Notes under the pieces: generated by a model
What the model was told of the DNA's origin: nothing
The model's database searches: none
What the model saw: the letters and a program-made list of their open reading frames with translations, nothing else
Shown: piece by piece, positions 11,862 through 25,600 of the stretch
How positions within the stretch are numbered: position 1 is the first letter of the stretch
Layout of the letters: the number at the start of each line of letters is the position of its first letter
Program-made: the position numbers and the translations under genes
Source: Nansenia antarctica
Taxonomy: Eukaryota; Chordata; Actinopteri; Argentiniformes; Microstomatidae
NCBI GenBank assembly: GCA_963989245.1
Contig: OZ022357.1
Location: 21,643,254-21,707,253, forward strand
Direction of reading: 5' to 3'
Length of the DNA stretch: 64,000 nt

Positions 11862-12041
11862 CTACTCGATGGCCCCGGGCCTTGTGGCCACGTAGACAAA
11901 CACCACGATGAGCAGCACCACCACGGCCAGGGTGGGCAGCACCACGGTGCCCACCTGCTGCCGCGCCTCCTGCATGGCCTGCTTGCGCTCCTTCTTGTCC
12001 TTAGACGTCTCCTTCTTTGCTTTGCCCTTCAGCTGCCTCAT
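11862..12041 (-). CDS. smco4: SMCO4, single-pass membrane protein with coiled-coil, copy 1
   Basis: A 59-residue protein, the same length as human SMCO4, encoded in one exon. A lysine-rich, charged N-terminal half (residues 1-30, starting MRQLKGKAKKE) is followed by one hydrophobic membrane span of about 20 residues (33-52) and a short tail ending A-T-R-P-G-A-I-E. The family is highly conserved in vertebrates; its function is not established. The start is the ATG that begins the conserved MRQLKGK block; an in-frame upstream ATG adds residues not seen in the family. The protein is identical to that of copy 2. Any 5' noncoding exon would lie to the right, but for this copy the duplication junction is only about 230 bases away, so its original promoter may have been cut off. 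Confidence 0.93.
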   Translation of the reverse strand: MRQLKGKAKKETSKDKKERKQAMQEARQQVGTVVLPTLAVVVLLIVVFVYVATRPGAIE

Positions 12042-12272
12042 GGTGGCTGGTGGCTCCCCCCCCCTGGGCCCTGGCCGGCACACAGCAGACACACAGCTCA
12101 GCTCAGGAACCCTCTGACCCTCTGGTTCCTCACAGGTTCACTTCTGCACTTGCAATCCCCTCGGGTGGTCCAAATCACTCGTCCAAGAACACAGCACGAG
12201 TCAACACCTGTGACCAGAAGAAAAAAAATACAAATATTTTAGTTAAATCAGAAAAGAGTAACATTTTTAAGT

Positions 12273-12578
12273 AAAAAAAGGGCACCTACTGCACAACATG
12301 GGACCCCATCAGTGCACATGGTCTAGTTTAGACCATTGGAAGGGCAGCCAATAGGGCACATCCTCTAATTTTGCCACTCAAAAGGGCACTTTAGTGTGAC
12401 GTTTTTCAACTTTGGGGGCACATGGTCAAGTTTAGACCATTGGAGGGGCACCAATAGGGCACGTCCTCTCATTTTCGCCACTCAAAAGGGCACTTAATCG
12501 AGACGTTTTTCAACCGTGGGGGCACCAGGAGGGGCAGTCGCCCCCCATGCCCCCCCCCCCCCCCTGAGTCCGCCAGTG
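12273..12578 (-). mobile_element. Truncated hAT-like MITE at the duplication junction
   Basis: Reverse-oriented copy of the 345-363 bp family found at 4865 and 29296. The right end (CCTGAGTCCGCCAGTG) is intact. The left end stops inside the element at AAAAAAAGGGCACC, losing about 45 terminal bases. The loss coincides with the point where similarity to copy 2 ends (about 12268), so the duplication breakpoint lies inside this element. Confidence 0.85.
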
Positions 12579-12808
12579 GCACACAGCCACCTTAACTACG
12601 TGAAGAGCACATCGTATACAAAATAAAATACATTGGTTCTGTAGCCTATTCTTGCAAATGACGTTGATAAAGGAGACAAATGCAAATGTGAGAATTACAA
12701 AAAAAAAATGTTTATGAGGAGGAAGCTGAGCTCTTGCCTATGGAAACGCTACGATGTGTCAGAGTATGACAGTGTGAGACATGGAGGCATGGAGACGCAG
12801 AGGCTTAC

Positions 12809-15800
12809 AGTCATGATGTACTGGAAGATGATGACCACGCTGACGGCCATGCAGATGTTGGCCACGAAGGACAGGACGGCCATCTTCTTCAGGTCCTTCA
12901 TGAACACCAGCAGGATGAGGAAGGGCAGGCAGAAGAGCATGTAGAGGCGCAGGTCCAGGTCCCAGGGCTCTGCCGCCGTCACCACGGCTACCGACGGGGG
13001 GGTGGTGGCCATGGGCCCAGAACCTGCTGGCACCAGGGTGTCCACCGAGGCATTGGCGAAGGACAGGACAGACCCATCCCCCAGTGTGACATTGCCTTTG
13101 TATCCCTCCACCACCTAGAGAGGACAGACACACACACACACACACACGCACACACACACGCACACGCACACGCACACACACTGCAATGATTAATGGTCAT
13201 CTCGTAACGAGTGAAGCTCACCTCTCCCCTTCACCCCGTCGACCTTCAGGAACGGCCCAGCGCTGTGTCTTCCAGTGTGGAGATTGATTACCTCCGCCGC
13301 TAAGAAGACATCCCTTTAATCCCTACATGGAGATGGGAGATGGGTAGGCTAGAGGGTGGGGTGGGTGGGTGCTAGCACTGAGTGGGGTGTCAGGGGGGTG
13401 TGTGGTGGGGGTCCCTGGTGGGTGTGCTAGAAGGTGGACCATGACACTAGGAGGTATGGAGCTGAGGAGGGTAAATGGGTTCTAGGAACTCAGGAGGTTC
13501 TGGAGAAATGAAGTTGTTGGCTGATAGCTGAGGAAGATGCTGCCTCGGTATCAAAACATGAGGAGGGATCCTCCAGAGTCATGATTGTAGTGGTCTGATG
13601 TTTGGTAAATGGCTTGAGTAAGATCTTTTAGTCATAAGGATTCGTTAAGGAGCATTATGAGCACTATAAAAGGCCACGTATATATACATTATAACATGAT
13701 TAGAAATGCTTTTAATATAACACTCAATATGCAGTAGAATTCAATACTTATAACAAAAGACCCACAGCATTTCAATGGCCAAGGCTTTCTCACTACACAG
13801 TTGATTTTGAATGTTACACCTGAATAAGGACCATTTCATACACGGAGAGGAGGGGGGGGGGGGGTAAGTTCTAAGGTTCTAAGCTGATGACAACATAATA
13901 GTCCTTGAATGTCAAGTTCCTGTTTCACATGAGAATATAATGGCTACTATTGAGTGGGTTACCACAGTAACTTCCATACAGATCCTATATCTGCATAGCC
14001 AATTTAAGCTGCTGCGTGGTCTCTCCTCGCCTCCGAAAGTAATTTTGGGAGCTTATCATTAACGCAGCTGGAAGTGGACCGGCCTCTTGCTTGTGCTAAG
14101 CGGCTCCCGATGAAAAAAACTCTTCTCAGAGAAATAACGATCCGAAAACTTTGCCAATTAATATTCAACACTACATCAGGGGGGCGTAGCGATAGGCAGG
14201 ATCATCGACACATGATCCTGCCATCTCAGGAAGTAGAATACGTTTATTAAAATCACACTGGCTCGAGCCCTACAGATGGAAATGGCACTGGGTGATTTAA
14301 ACACATTCACTCCTTCAAAATCATGCTACGTTACCATCTCACTCAGCAAGTTTCTTACCCCTAACTCATCTTCATTAGCTCAAGATCGTAAATCACCCAT
14401 CAGCTTTTTAGTAGCATGTGTTTCTCTCCCTATAAAATACACACTGTGATGATGCTTGTACACCGCGATTGGTATGAGGTATGAGCTGTACCATATGTTG
14501 AATGACATAACCTTGAGTGTGCATTTACTATGGTAATGTAAGCTTGCCTGTGTGTAGTACAAAATTGATATCTTTACGTGTGTAAGCTTGTTTGCTTTAA
14601 TGAAATGCCAGGGGATGAATAATGAACAAGCTGGAAAGGTAAGTGGTGTGCTGGGAAGTTGGCGGGTAGTGATGATGTCATATGATAGGGTAGTGATGAT
14701 GTCATATGATAGGGTATATGTTAGGTTCAGGGTAGTGATGATGTCATATGATAGGGTATATGTTAGGTTCAGGGTAGTGATGATGTCATATGATAGGGTA
14801 TATGTTAGGTTTAGGGAGTAGTACAGGGTACAGCGTAGTACAGGGCTTATAAACTATATTGTGACGTTAGAATTATAAGGTTATATCTCCATTTTTGTCA
14901 GAATGGAGTTTTTTACATAATCTGATCCATTAGGTGTTTATTAATGCCTGTGTGGTGTTATTTTTAAAATGTTGACATTGTTTTGTTAGTAATTCATAAA
15001 ATACAAAGGTTCCATCTCACAAAACATAATCAAATGTAAAAACGTCAATATCTCTGAACTACCCTAAACGGAGATAGAACCTTATCATTCTAAGCTCACG
15101 ATTTGCCATTTCCCTGAGCGCAGCACTACATTGGGTATCAAAACAGCCCAGTGATCCATTTAGAATTTGTTTGTGTTGACCACAGCATGGCCTATCATAG
15201 GGCTTTCACACGCCAAGGAACCGTTCCGGTTCACGTTTGCGAACCAAGTCTGGAACCGGCCGGCATGTTCCGACCGAAAATAAACTGGTTCGGAGCCTAA
15301 ACTAACACACACGCTTATACAGTAAGTCAGAATGTAATGCTTTCTGATTGGCTACTGTAAGGGCACAAGGGGTAGATGTGAGTTCAGTTAATACTCTATA
15401 TAAGTCTAATAATGTGACACAAATGGGCTGTGAAGTTGCACGTCAATATCAAACACATCCATGAAACGTTTTCACAAAGAAGAGAGAGGGAAAGAGAGAG
15501 AGATTTGTTTTTAAATGTTCAGTCAACAATGAGTTTCAGTCCTGTTTCCAACTTCAAATTTCCCATTGAGGAGGAAGTGTACCAGGAAATATGACTCCCT
15601 CCAAAGTCATACCAATCAAGTGTGGCAACATTTAAGTTTGGCTTTGGAATTTGAGAGTCACTGCATGAGGTCTTGTCCATATGGAAATAGGCAACAATCG
15701 ATGCTATTTGATAAGGAAAAGATGATGAAGATCTGATACAGAGTAAGAAATTGTATGACAATGTGTGAGCTTAGAATTATAAGGTTCTATCTCCGTTTAG

Positions 15801-18800
15801 GGTAGTTCAGAGATTGAGCGTCAAAGTTTTTACATTCCATTATGTTTTGTGAGATGGAACCTTTGTATTTTATGAATTACTAACTCAAAAATGTCAACAT
15901 TTTTAAAAATAACACCACACAGGCATTAATAAACACATAATGGATCAGATTATGTAAAAAACTCAATTTTGACAAAAATGGAGATAGAACCGTATAATTC
16001 TAACGTCACGGATGATAGCAAGAGAAAGATAGGGCTGAGATAGAGTTAAGGCTGAAAGCTCTGAGACAGGACAGCGCTGACGCCCTCTAGGGATCATTGT
16101 ATATCACTGCAACACATCTTTCTGCTTTTGATTGGTAGAAACATCAGGACACACAACACACTTCTCTGTTTTTGATTCATGGGGAACATCGACCGAGAAC
16201 ACACATGTTTTGACTGGTAGGAACATTGAGAGACACAGCCATGTAACAACATTATAGGCATACAACATACCTGTTTGATATTCTCTGCCAGGAAGACAAA
16301 GTATGCACTGCAGAAGCCCAGCTGGGTCAACACCAGGAAGAAGTTAACCAGGTGCCTAGGACAGAGATATACAAACCGTTAGAATTATAAGGTTCTATCT
16401 GAATTTTTGTCAAAACTGAGGTTTTTTTTACATAATCTGATCCATTAGGTGTTTATTAATGCCTGTGTGGTGTTATTTTTAAAATGTTGACATTTTTTAG
16501 TTAGTAATTCATGAAATACAAAGGTTCCATCTCACAAAACATAATGGAATGTAAAAACTTTGACGCTCAATATCTCTGAACCGCCCTAAACGGAGATAGA
16601 ACCTTATAATTCTAAGCTCACGAAACACATTGAACCAATTCTATCTCACCTGGGCAGTTTCTTGAATAAGTGAATGGTATTCAAGCTGCCCTCGAACAGG
16701 AGGTACAGGACCCCGGCCGCTAAGACAAACAGACTGAAGGACTGCTTCTACCACAGGGCCGTCAAGGCCCTGAACACAGAAAAGGCCTAAGTTCTGGGCC
16801 CAGGACAGTCCGGACGGATTGTATGGCAGCTAGTGCTGAGGCACAAACATGTACATTTTCAAGCCTGCAAACTGTGACACTTTAAAATAATGTGAAAAAA
16901 TACTTTCTTGTGCAATATGACAACCCTAGTTGACTATCTGTGCAGTATAGTACAGTGGATTGTGTACATAGCCTTTATTGATGTAGCCTTTATTGATGTA
17001 AACCAGCTCCTTACCTTCTTGTGATTTTATGCATCTATGCTTTTTCTAAAATGTGTTTTCTTTTTCCTTTCCTAAACACCAGGGGAGCCTCCCCTCCTAA
17101 ATTTCGTTGTTTGGTACCTGTACTGTAGCAATGACAAATAGAGTCTATCTATCTATTCAATTCTATGAGTAGCAATAATTGCAAAAAAAAAAAATCCAAA
17201 ATTGTCTGAACTGTTTTTCCTCACTAGAGCTTGTGATTGTGAACTGAACTAGAATGAATATGGTATATGCATATATATGTGTTGTTCTCATACTCAAGTA
17301 AAGTCTCAAACTACTTATATGGATACTTCTCTAAAATCCGTCACAACAGTATCAGAATGAACTCTGGGCAAGAGGGGCTATGGATCTCAAAACGCTGTGG
17401 GGAATGAAGTGAGTTAGTCTCCAAACAATGGAGAATGCTTTTGGATTGTGAGTTGGGAGTCAATTCATAACGGCACTTCACAAATGCAATCTACGGAGCC
17501 CCCCTGGGGTCACATGGTAGAAAAAAATATTTGATGTGTGAATCCGTTCCCTCTGTTTAGTAATTCGTTAGGGTTAGGGTTAGGATTAGGCACTACGAGA
17601 CAGAACGATCGCAAGGATTCTAACCCTAACCCTAATCCTTGCGATCGTTCTGGCTCGTAGGGCCTAACCCTAACCCTAACCCTAACGAATTAGTAAACCG
17701 AGGGAACGGATTCACACATTTAAAAAAATATTCTACCATGTGACTCCAGGGGGGCTCTGTAGCAATCCATTATCATGGAGCACAAACATTAACACTTCTT
17801 AGTGCCAATCATGAACAGGCAGTCTTCCTGTTGAGATACTTTTAGTACACACTGGCCCAAGGCCAAACCAATCCGATACTCTTTTCCCCTGCGGGTAGTT
17901 CACTTCCCCACATGGCTCTGAAGGGATTGACCAGCAATTGGCCAGTTTCCCGGACACAGATTGAGCCTATCGTGCTCTCCAACTAAAAAGGCATTTTCAA
18001 TGGAGAAAAATCACATTGGAAAGTAAAGTTTATTCTGGGACATCTTAATTTCTGTCCCGAAAAATGCTCCACGTAGGTGTCAACGGGTTGGCGAGGCCCC
18101 TCACCTACCAAATGTGGCACTCTCCCTAAAGCTCACCTGCCAAATGTAGCACTCTTCCTAAAGCTCACCTCCCAAATGTAGCACTCTTCCTAAAGCTCAC
18201 CTCCCAAATGTAGCACTCTTCCTAAAGCACTTGTATGAGCTGTGCTCCATGGCGAACGCCACCGTGTCACTGTAACCCATGGGAGGCTTCTTCAACCTGG
18301 AAGAGAGGAGAGAGAGAAAGGGGGACATGTGTCACAGTGTGTCACATTCTGTACATTCTTTATATGTCACATTCTTTATGTCGTGAGCTCAGAATGATAA
18401 GGTTCTATCTCCGTTTAGAATGATAAGGTTCTATCTCCGTTTAGAATGATAAGGTTCTATCTCCGTTCAGAATGATAAGGTTCTATCTCCGTTTAGAATG
18501 ATAAGGTTCTATCTCCGTTTAGGGCAGTTCAGAGATATTGAGCGTCAACGTTTTTACATTCCATTATGTTTTGTGAGATGGAACCTTTGTATTTTATTAA
18601 TTACTAACTCAAAAATGTCAACATTTTAAAAATAACACCACACAGGCATTAATAAACACCTAATGGATCAGATTATGTAAAAAAACTCAATTTTGACAAA
18701 AATGGAGATAGAACCTTATAATTCTAACGTCACGCTGTGTTACAGAGGAGGGATATCGAGGAGTGGTCCAGTAGCAAAAGATACTATGAAGAAAACAAGG

Positions 18801-19280
18801 TAAAAACTAAAATGTTGACACAACAAAAAAGAGATGGTAGACAGATACAGTATGATAGATAGATAGATAGACTTTATTTGTCATTGTTACAGTACAGGTA
18901 CCAAACAACGAAATTTAGGAGGGGAGGCTCCCCCTGGTGTTTAAGAAAGGAAAAAGAAACACATTTTGGAAAAAGCATAGATGCATAAAATCGATGATTG
19001 ATGAAATGAGAGAGGACCAGTTCAAGGAGACGAGACACAGAGACAGACAGGGTAGGGTGGGGGAGATAGATAGAAGGAAGGAAGCAGAAGGGAGAGTTTA
19101 ATATTGAGACAGGCTGTCTGAACCAAGTACATTGTGTCCTGGTTGGAATTGGAGTATTATGTACTGTCCAGTTTTGGCTCTGCAGCATCCCTGCATCCCA
19201 AACAAAAGTGTCAGAATTGAGGCATAAATCACCCCCCCCGCCCCCCCGCGCTATGGTGAGACCTATGCACAATCTAAAAG

Positions 19281-19315
<35 letters not shown>

Positions 19316-22300
19316 TCCTCCCTCCCTCCCTCCCTCCCCCTTCCTCCCTCCCTCCCTCCCTCCCCCTCTCTCTCCCTCTCCCTCCCTCCCTCTCTTCCTC
19401 TCCCTCCCTCCCTCTTCCTCCCCTCCTCCCTCTCTCCCCTCCTCCCTCTCATCTGACAGTACTTGACAGATGAGTAATGGAGTCGCCCGTTAGTTTTACA
19501 GCTTGGCGAGGGGAGGAGGAAGCGCTTTAGAGGAATCCATCATTAGGGATATAACTGCACATTAGCCAGCATGTCACCCATGCGTGTCATGAACTTTAAG
19601 CAGCAGATTACGTGTTTTAGATTAGATTAGATTCAACTTTATTGTCATTGCAGAGTACTACAGATTAGTATTACACAACGAAATGCAGTTAAGCATCTAA
19701 CCAGAAGTGCAAATCAAGATGAACATGATATTAATTAGTTGTAGTGTGCAGAGGGCATAAAAAAGAAGCTATATCAAAGAGGCATGTACAACAATGTGCA
19801 ATGTACAGTATGTGCAAAGATAGTATTGTAAACATCAGTAGTGCAAAGGTTAAAGATTGATCACATTAACCAGGGATGTGCAACCATCATAGTATTGCCA
19901 TTGTATCCCAGGGTGGTGGGGGGGTCATACTGAGTCACAGTCAAGTATGTGTACATGTGTGTGTGTGTGTGTGTGTGTGGGGGGGGGGGGAATAGTTCAG
20001 CGATTGTTTATCAGAGTGACAGCTCTGTGAAAGAAGATGTTCTGTAGCCTGCTGGTACGGGTCCTGAGGATCCTGTACTTCCTGAGTCTCTTAGATAGGT
20101 AGGACCGTGGTTGGGGTGAGACGTATTCTCGATGATACTTCCCACCCTCCACCGACACCAGGTTGCCAGGAGGGACTCGATTGCAGGACCTTCCGGTCGG
20201 ACGGACACATTGCAATTGCTCCAAGGCTGGTTATCTCGGCCATTTTCATACGGTGACTGGGGTGTGTGTCGTTTTCGACGATTAGCACCCCGGGAAGTGA
20301 TCCTAGAAAGCGCACATAGGATCCGGGGAACATAGGACCCAGGGGAACATAGGACCCAGGGAACATAGGACCCGGGGAACATAGGACCCTGGGAACATAG
20401 GACCCAGGGAACATAGAACCCGGGGAACATAGGACCTGGGGAACGTAGGACCCTGGGAACATAGGACCCGGGGAATTTAGGACCCAGGGAACATAGGACC
20501 CTGGGAACATAGGACGCGGGGAACATAGGACCCGGGGAACATAGGACCCGGGGAACATAGGACCCGGGGAACATAGGACCCGGGGAACATAGGACCCGGG
20601 GAACATAGGACCCAGGGAACATAGGACCTGGGGAACATTGGATCCGGGAACATAGGACCCAGGGAACATAGGACCCAGGGAACATAGGACCTGGGGAACA
20701 TTGGATCCGGGAACATAGGACCCGGGAACATAGAATACGGGGAACATAGGACCCGGGGAACATAGGACCCGGGGAACATAGGACCCAGGGAACATAGGAC
20801 CCAGGGAACATAGGACCCAGGGAACATAGGACCCAGGGAACATAGGACCAGGGGAACATAGGACCCAGGGAACATAGGACCCAGGGGAACATAGGACCCG
20901 GGGAACATAGGACCCAGGGAACATAGGACCTGGGGAACATAGGACCCAGGGAACATAGGACCCGGGGAACATAGGACCCAGGGAACATAGGACCCAGGGA
21001 ACATAGGACCCAGGGAACATAGGACCCAGGGAACATAGGACCCAGGGAACATAGGACCCAGGGAACATAGGACCCAGGGAACATAGGACCCAGGGAACAT
21101 AGGACCCGGGGAACATAGGACCCAGGGAACATAGGACCCGGGGAACATAGGACCTGGGGAACATAGGACCAGGGGAACATAGGACCAGGGGAACATAGGA
21201 CCTGGGGAACATAGGACCAGGGGAACATAGGACCCGGGGAACATAGAACCCGGGGAACATAGAACCCGGGGAACATAGGACCTGGGGAACATAGGACCCG
21301 GGGAACATAGGACCAGGGGAACATAGGACCTGGCGAACATAGGACCCAGGGAACATAGGACCCGGGGAACATAGGACCTGGGGAACGTAGGACCCTTTTT
21401 CGGGAGCGGAGAACCATAGGGAGCGGGGAGGGAGCTAAGGTACCGGGGAACATAGGACCCGAGGAACAGCGGACCCGGGGAACATTGGTACGCACCCCTC
21501 TGTCATTGCTAGCTTAGCATTAGCATCTGGGAGGATGTAGGCAGCGCTAATAACAACAACAACAGAGAACTCTCTGGGCAGCTAAAGCGGTCTATACTTG
21601 ATCATCATGTCTTGATCGTCACTGTCACTTTCAAATGTGGAGTGCTGATGAGTCAGTGATGTGAAAAAGATAGGACACCCCAAGAAAATCGTTTTCTTTT
21701 TCAACATATGAACATTAGATCTTAATTTTAACAATATTGATGGAGATAATATGACTAAAGAGATAAAACTGGAAGAAAATTTAAAGATTATTTGTAAAAT
21801 GTCATTAATAGAAATTAAAAATGCCTAAAAATTTGAATTATGTGCACCACGTCAAAAGTGCAAAATGTACTTGAATTGACTTGAACACTGGTTTCAGCTC
21901 GCACTCACTAACCAATTAGCTAGCTAACAAACTAAAAGGTTTGGGATACCTATGGGTAAATAATAAAGAAATGTCTAAATACACGAATACGTTGGTCTCA
22001 ACTAACTAACAGAGGCGATATCTACCTTATGTAGATACGTAGAGACCTTACCGTACGTTGATCGACGCTCTGTAGAAACTCAATTATTATTAATTTCTGA
22101 ATCATTCATAGATGTCAGTATAGTTCCCAAAACATCTTCATTTCTTTTGCTGGAATGGCCAAGTCCCTCCTTAATCCTATCGAGATGCTGTGGGGTGATT
22201 TGAAACGTGCTGGGCATGCGAGACACCCCTCAAACATCACACAGTTGAAATCATTCTGCATGGAGGAGTGGAATGTTCTCCCAGTCAATGTCAGGGGTAA

Positions 22301-22446
22301 GCAGTTATAGGAAATGTCTAATTGAGGTTATTTCAGCTAAAGGGGGCAATATCAGCTATTAGGGCATAGAGTGACTAAATATTTCATGGGGTGTCGTATT
22401 TTTTTCACATGACTATATATAGGCCTATGGACTATGGGCATCTGTG

Positions 22447-22502
<56 letters not shown>

Positions 22503-22628
22503 GATTATAGGGAAGTATAGTTACCTCTCAGACAAGTGATGGCTGCAGTGGACCAGGATGTGCATACAGTGGACACAGACCACACCCATCAGCACAAGGC
22601 AAAGAGGCCCCACCTGGAAATTACACAA

Positions 22629-22659
<31 letters not shown>

Positions 22660-25600
22660 TCAGGATCAGTATGAACCAGATACAAGTCCAGTCCCGCACA
22701 GGGCGCTGATCACAGTCCACTATACTGAATAAGAATGTACTCATACATACTGTACTAATGAATCAGCAAACAGTCACATCAGAAAACAAGACACTCCAAA
22801 AGAATCACGAGTGTGGAATAGTTATTTGGCATCCCATGCATTTATCCTCCAACATATTCTTTTCCCCCCACAACAAAAAAGGTATTGAATACCTTTCTTG
22901 AACAAAAGTTGGTACCTTCGCTTCAAAAAATCACTAACTACAGGCAGGTCTCTCTCTATAGCGTTCAACACAGTCATTTATCGACACAAAACAAGTGCCA
23001 TAAGTACATTTATGGGTGACAGACAGTTTTGCAGTTTCTATTACTCTATATGTTACGGTACATGTGGGAATACGGTACATGTGGGAAAACTAGGGTTAGG
23101 GTTAGGTGCTAGGGTGCTACGGTTAGGGTTAGGGGTAGGGGTAGGGTTAGGGTTAGGGTTAGACATGCCAGCATGTACCAAGTCGACGTAGCATCTAACC
23201 CTAACCCTAGTTGTCCCACATGTACCGTATTCCCACATGTACCGTAACATATACATTTGCTAGCCTGTTTGTTTGTGTTTGTGTGTGTGTGTGTGTATAA
23301 GTGAGTGAATCACAGAAGCCAATCAGTCTGTCCTCCCTAAGCCCTCAAGGCCCAAGCACATATTTGCCTTCCCCCACGATATACTATTGGCAAACATTAC
23401 AGGCAAGGCAAGGACATCCAGTGCCCTCCATAAGTATAAGGAAAGAGGAAGAATGTGTCCTTCGTTTAGCTCTATACTCCCAACAGTTTGAATTTGAAAT
23501 CAAAACAATTACCGGTATTATAGGGTCAATGTAGAAATTCTTTATTTCAGATTAGTTTCACTATTTAGAAAGAGTCTATTTTTTTTAAACATACTCCCCC
23601 TATTTCAGGGCTCCAAAGGGTATTTCGTTGTTAAGTCGTGACGTGTTTCCGGGTCCAAAGTTGGCTGAGGCGCTGTCTTCGAAATGTCTCAGTAATAATA
23701 ATAATTCATTATATTTATATAGCGCTTTTCCGAGGCTCAAAGACGCTGACAAATATGGGAAAAACGGGAAAGTGCTGTGTCCCTTGTTGTATGAATAGAT
23801 CCGAGTCTAAAAAACCGATTGAACTGTCATTCTACCGCTGTAGTACACTGGTACTCTGGTGGAGGGAACTTCTGGTTTGGACCCGGAAATTGCTAAACGT
23901 CACGTTTGACGTCAGACTTAACAACCGAATTGGGGGGAAAATGATATAATGTCTAAATGAAACACTCATTGTTCTTTAGCTGTTGTTTGTTTTGAGGTCT
24001 TTAAGATACTTAAGATCTTTGACTTGGCCCCACCACAACATTCTAACTTTTGGCCCTGAAAAACTCCCTAGATGCTATCGCAGTGTTTAGGGTCTGGGGA
24101 GCTGTATGATTAAGTGCTGTCCAATGAGATTGGACTTTGCTTGTACTTGGGCTACCAAGATGTTTCTGTACACTTCATTAATTCTGCTGCTGCTGTCAGC
24201 AGTTCCATCATCAATGAAGACAAGTGAGTTTCAGTGGCAGGCTGGCAGCCGTACACACTGAAGCTAGAACACAGTCAACACACCCTCCATCATATTTTAC
24301 AGATCCGGTGGTATGCCAGGGATTTTATTTTGGGCACTTCCTTTTTTTTATCCACACTTTTACACTTGCCATCACTCTGGTACATGTTCATCTTTGTCTC
24401 ATCTGTCCACAATACCTTTTCCCAGAACTCTGCGGTCTCTTTTAGGTCTAGCCATTCAGTTTCTGACGCTAGTTGTGATTTACACCTTGCAGTGTAGCGT
24501 CTGACTGTAGTTCTGCTGGTGAAGGCTTTTTGCAGATGGTAGTCTCTGACGCATTCACGCCCACTATGCCCTATAATGGCGTCCTTGACTTGTAGTGACA
24601 ACTCTCACAGACACCAATAACACACTCCAACGTAAAACGTAAAGGTAGAAGCAATACTCGACATTGAATGCCTGTACAAATGACGGAACACACTTGACTA
24701 ACCAGAAACATTTCAAGTCAATTGCCCCAATACTACTGGTTCCCCGAAAAAAGGGTGGCTATGTATTAAAAAGCATTGTCATTTCGAAATGATGAAACCA
24801 ATCTGAACAAATAAAACACTGAATTAAAGATAAGCATCTCTACTTTACTACAAACTGTTGGGAGTATAGAGCTAAAAAAGAAGACTCAATGCTTCCTCTG
24901 TGTGATTCTACAGTTTGCCTTGTGACCACACGAAGACTCACAACCACAAACCATGTTACATCACTCATGAGATGCATCCGGAACAGCATGAGACATGAAG
25001 CATGTGCTCGCTGATTATATGACGAGGTCTGTGAAGCTTGGAAGTTATATTTGAACTCATGACCTTCTGATAACTCGTCCAACTCACTATTCACTAGGCC
25101 ACCACTACCCCCAATTTTATTTTCCCCTTGCCCTTGTGAATTTTAGTTTATGTATTGCTGTAAGTTGTTGTATGTTCTATGTGCTGTCCTGTCTGTGACT
25201 TTGTTTAATTCCTGCCACTGTTTTGGCCAGGTCTCCCTTGCAAAAGAGATTCTGAATCTTTTTAACCTGGTTAAATAAAGGTTAAATACAATTTAAATGA
25301 ATAAATATACAGTAACCTTGGCTATGCCATCAATGTGATTTTGGCCCATTAGTCTGGAACGCACGTCGAACGTTCCAACGATTAGATTTTGATGGGCCGT
25401 TGATGGCCCGGTCAAGATTTGGCAGTGCCACGATTTGGCATGACAGGGCCAGTGAAGCAAAGGTGACTGGCTGGCAAATCACATTGATGACATAGCCAAG
25501 GTTACTGTATATTTATTCACTTAAATTGTATTTATGAAAAAGATAGGACACACCACTGCAGTGTTGCTGAGCCACAGACAGGTACATATCTCTTAGCGCC

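Noticed and set aside
11835..12274. Plus-strand frames opposite SMCO4 (also 55950-56316)
   Set aside because: Antisense shadows of the SMCO4 coding exon.
12759..13221. Alternative minus frames overlapping the last SLC36A4 exon
   Set aside because: Other-frame shadows; only the frame with the transporter spans joins in phase to the neighbouring exons.
16650..16690. Additional SLC36A4 exon between 16271 and 13114
   Set aside because: Adjoining exons already join in phase with continuous family similarity, and this stretch has none.
17560..17700. Chromosome-end telomere
   Set aside because: TTAGGG runs are short, inverted and internal, embedded in fold-back elements with unique DNA on both sides.
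20011..21495. 494-codon and 421-codon minus-strand open frames rich in G-P-M-F-P-G-S-Y-V-P
   Set aside because: They are translations of a 16-bp minisatellite open in all three frames; the last part runs into LINE 3' sequence.
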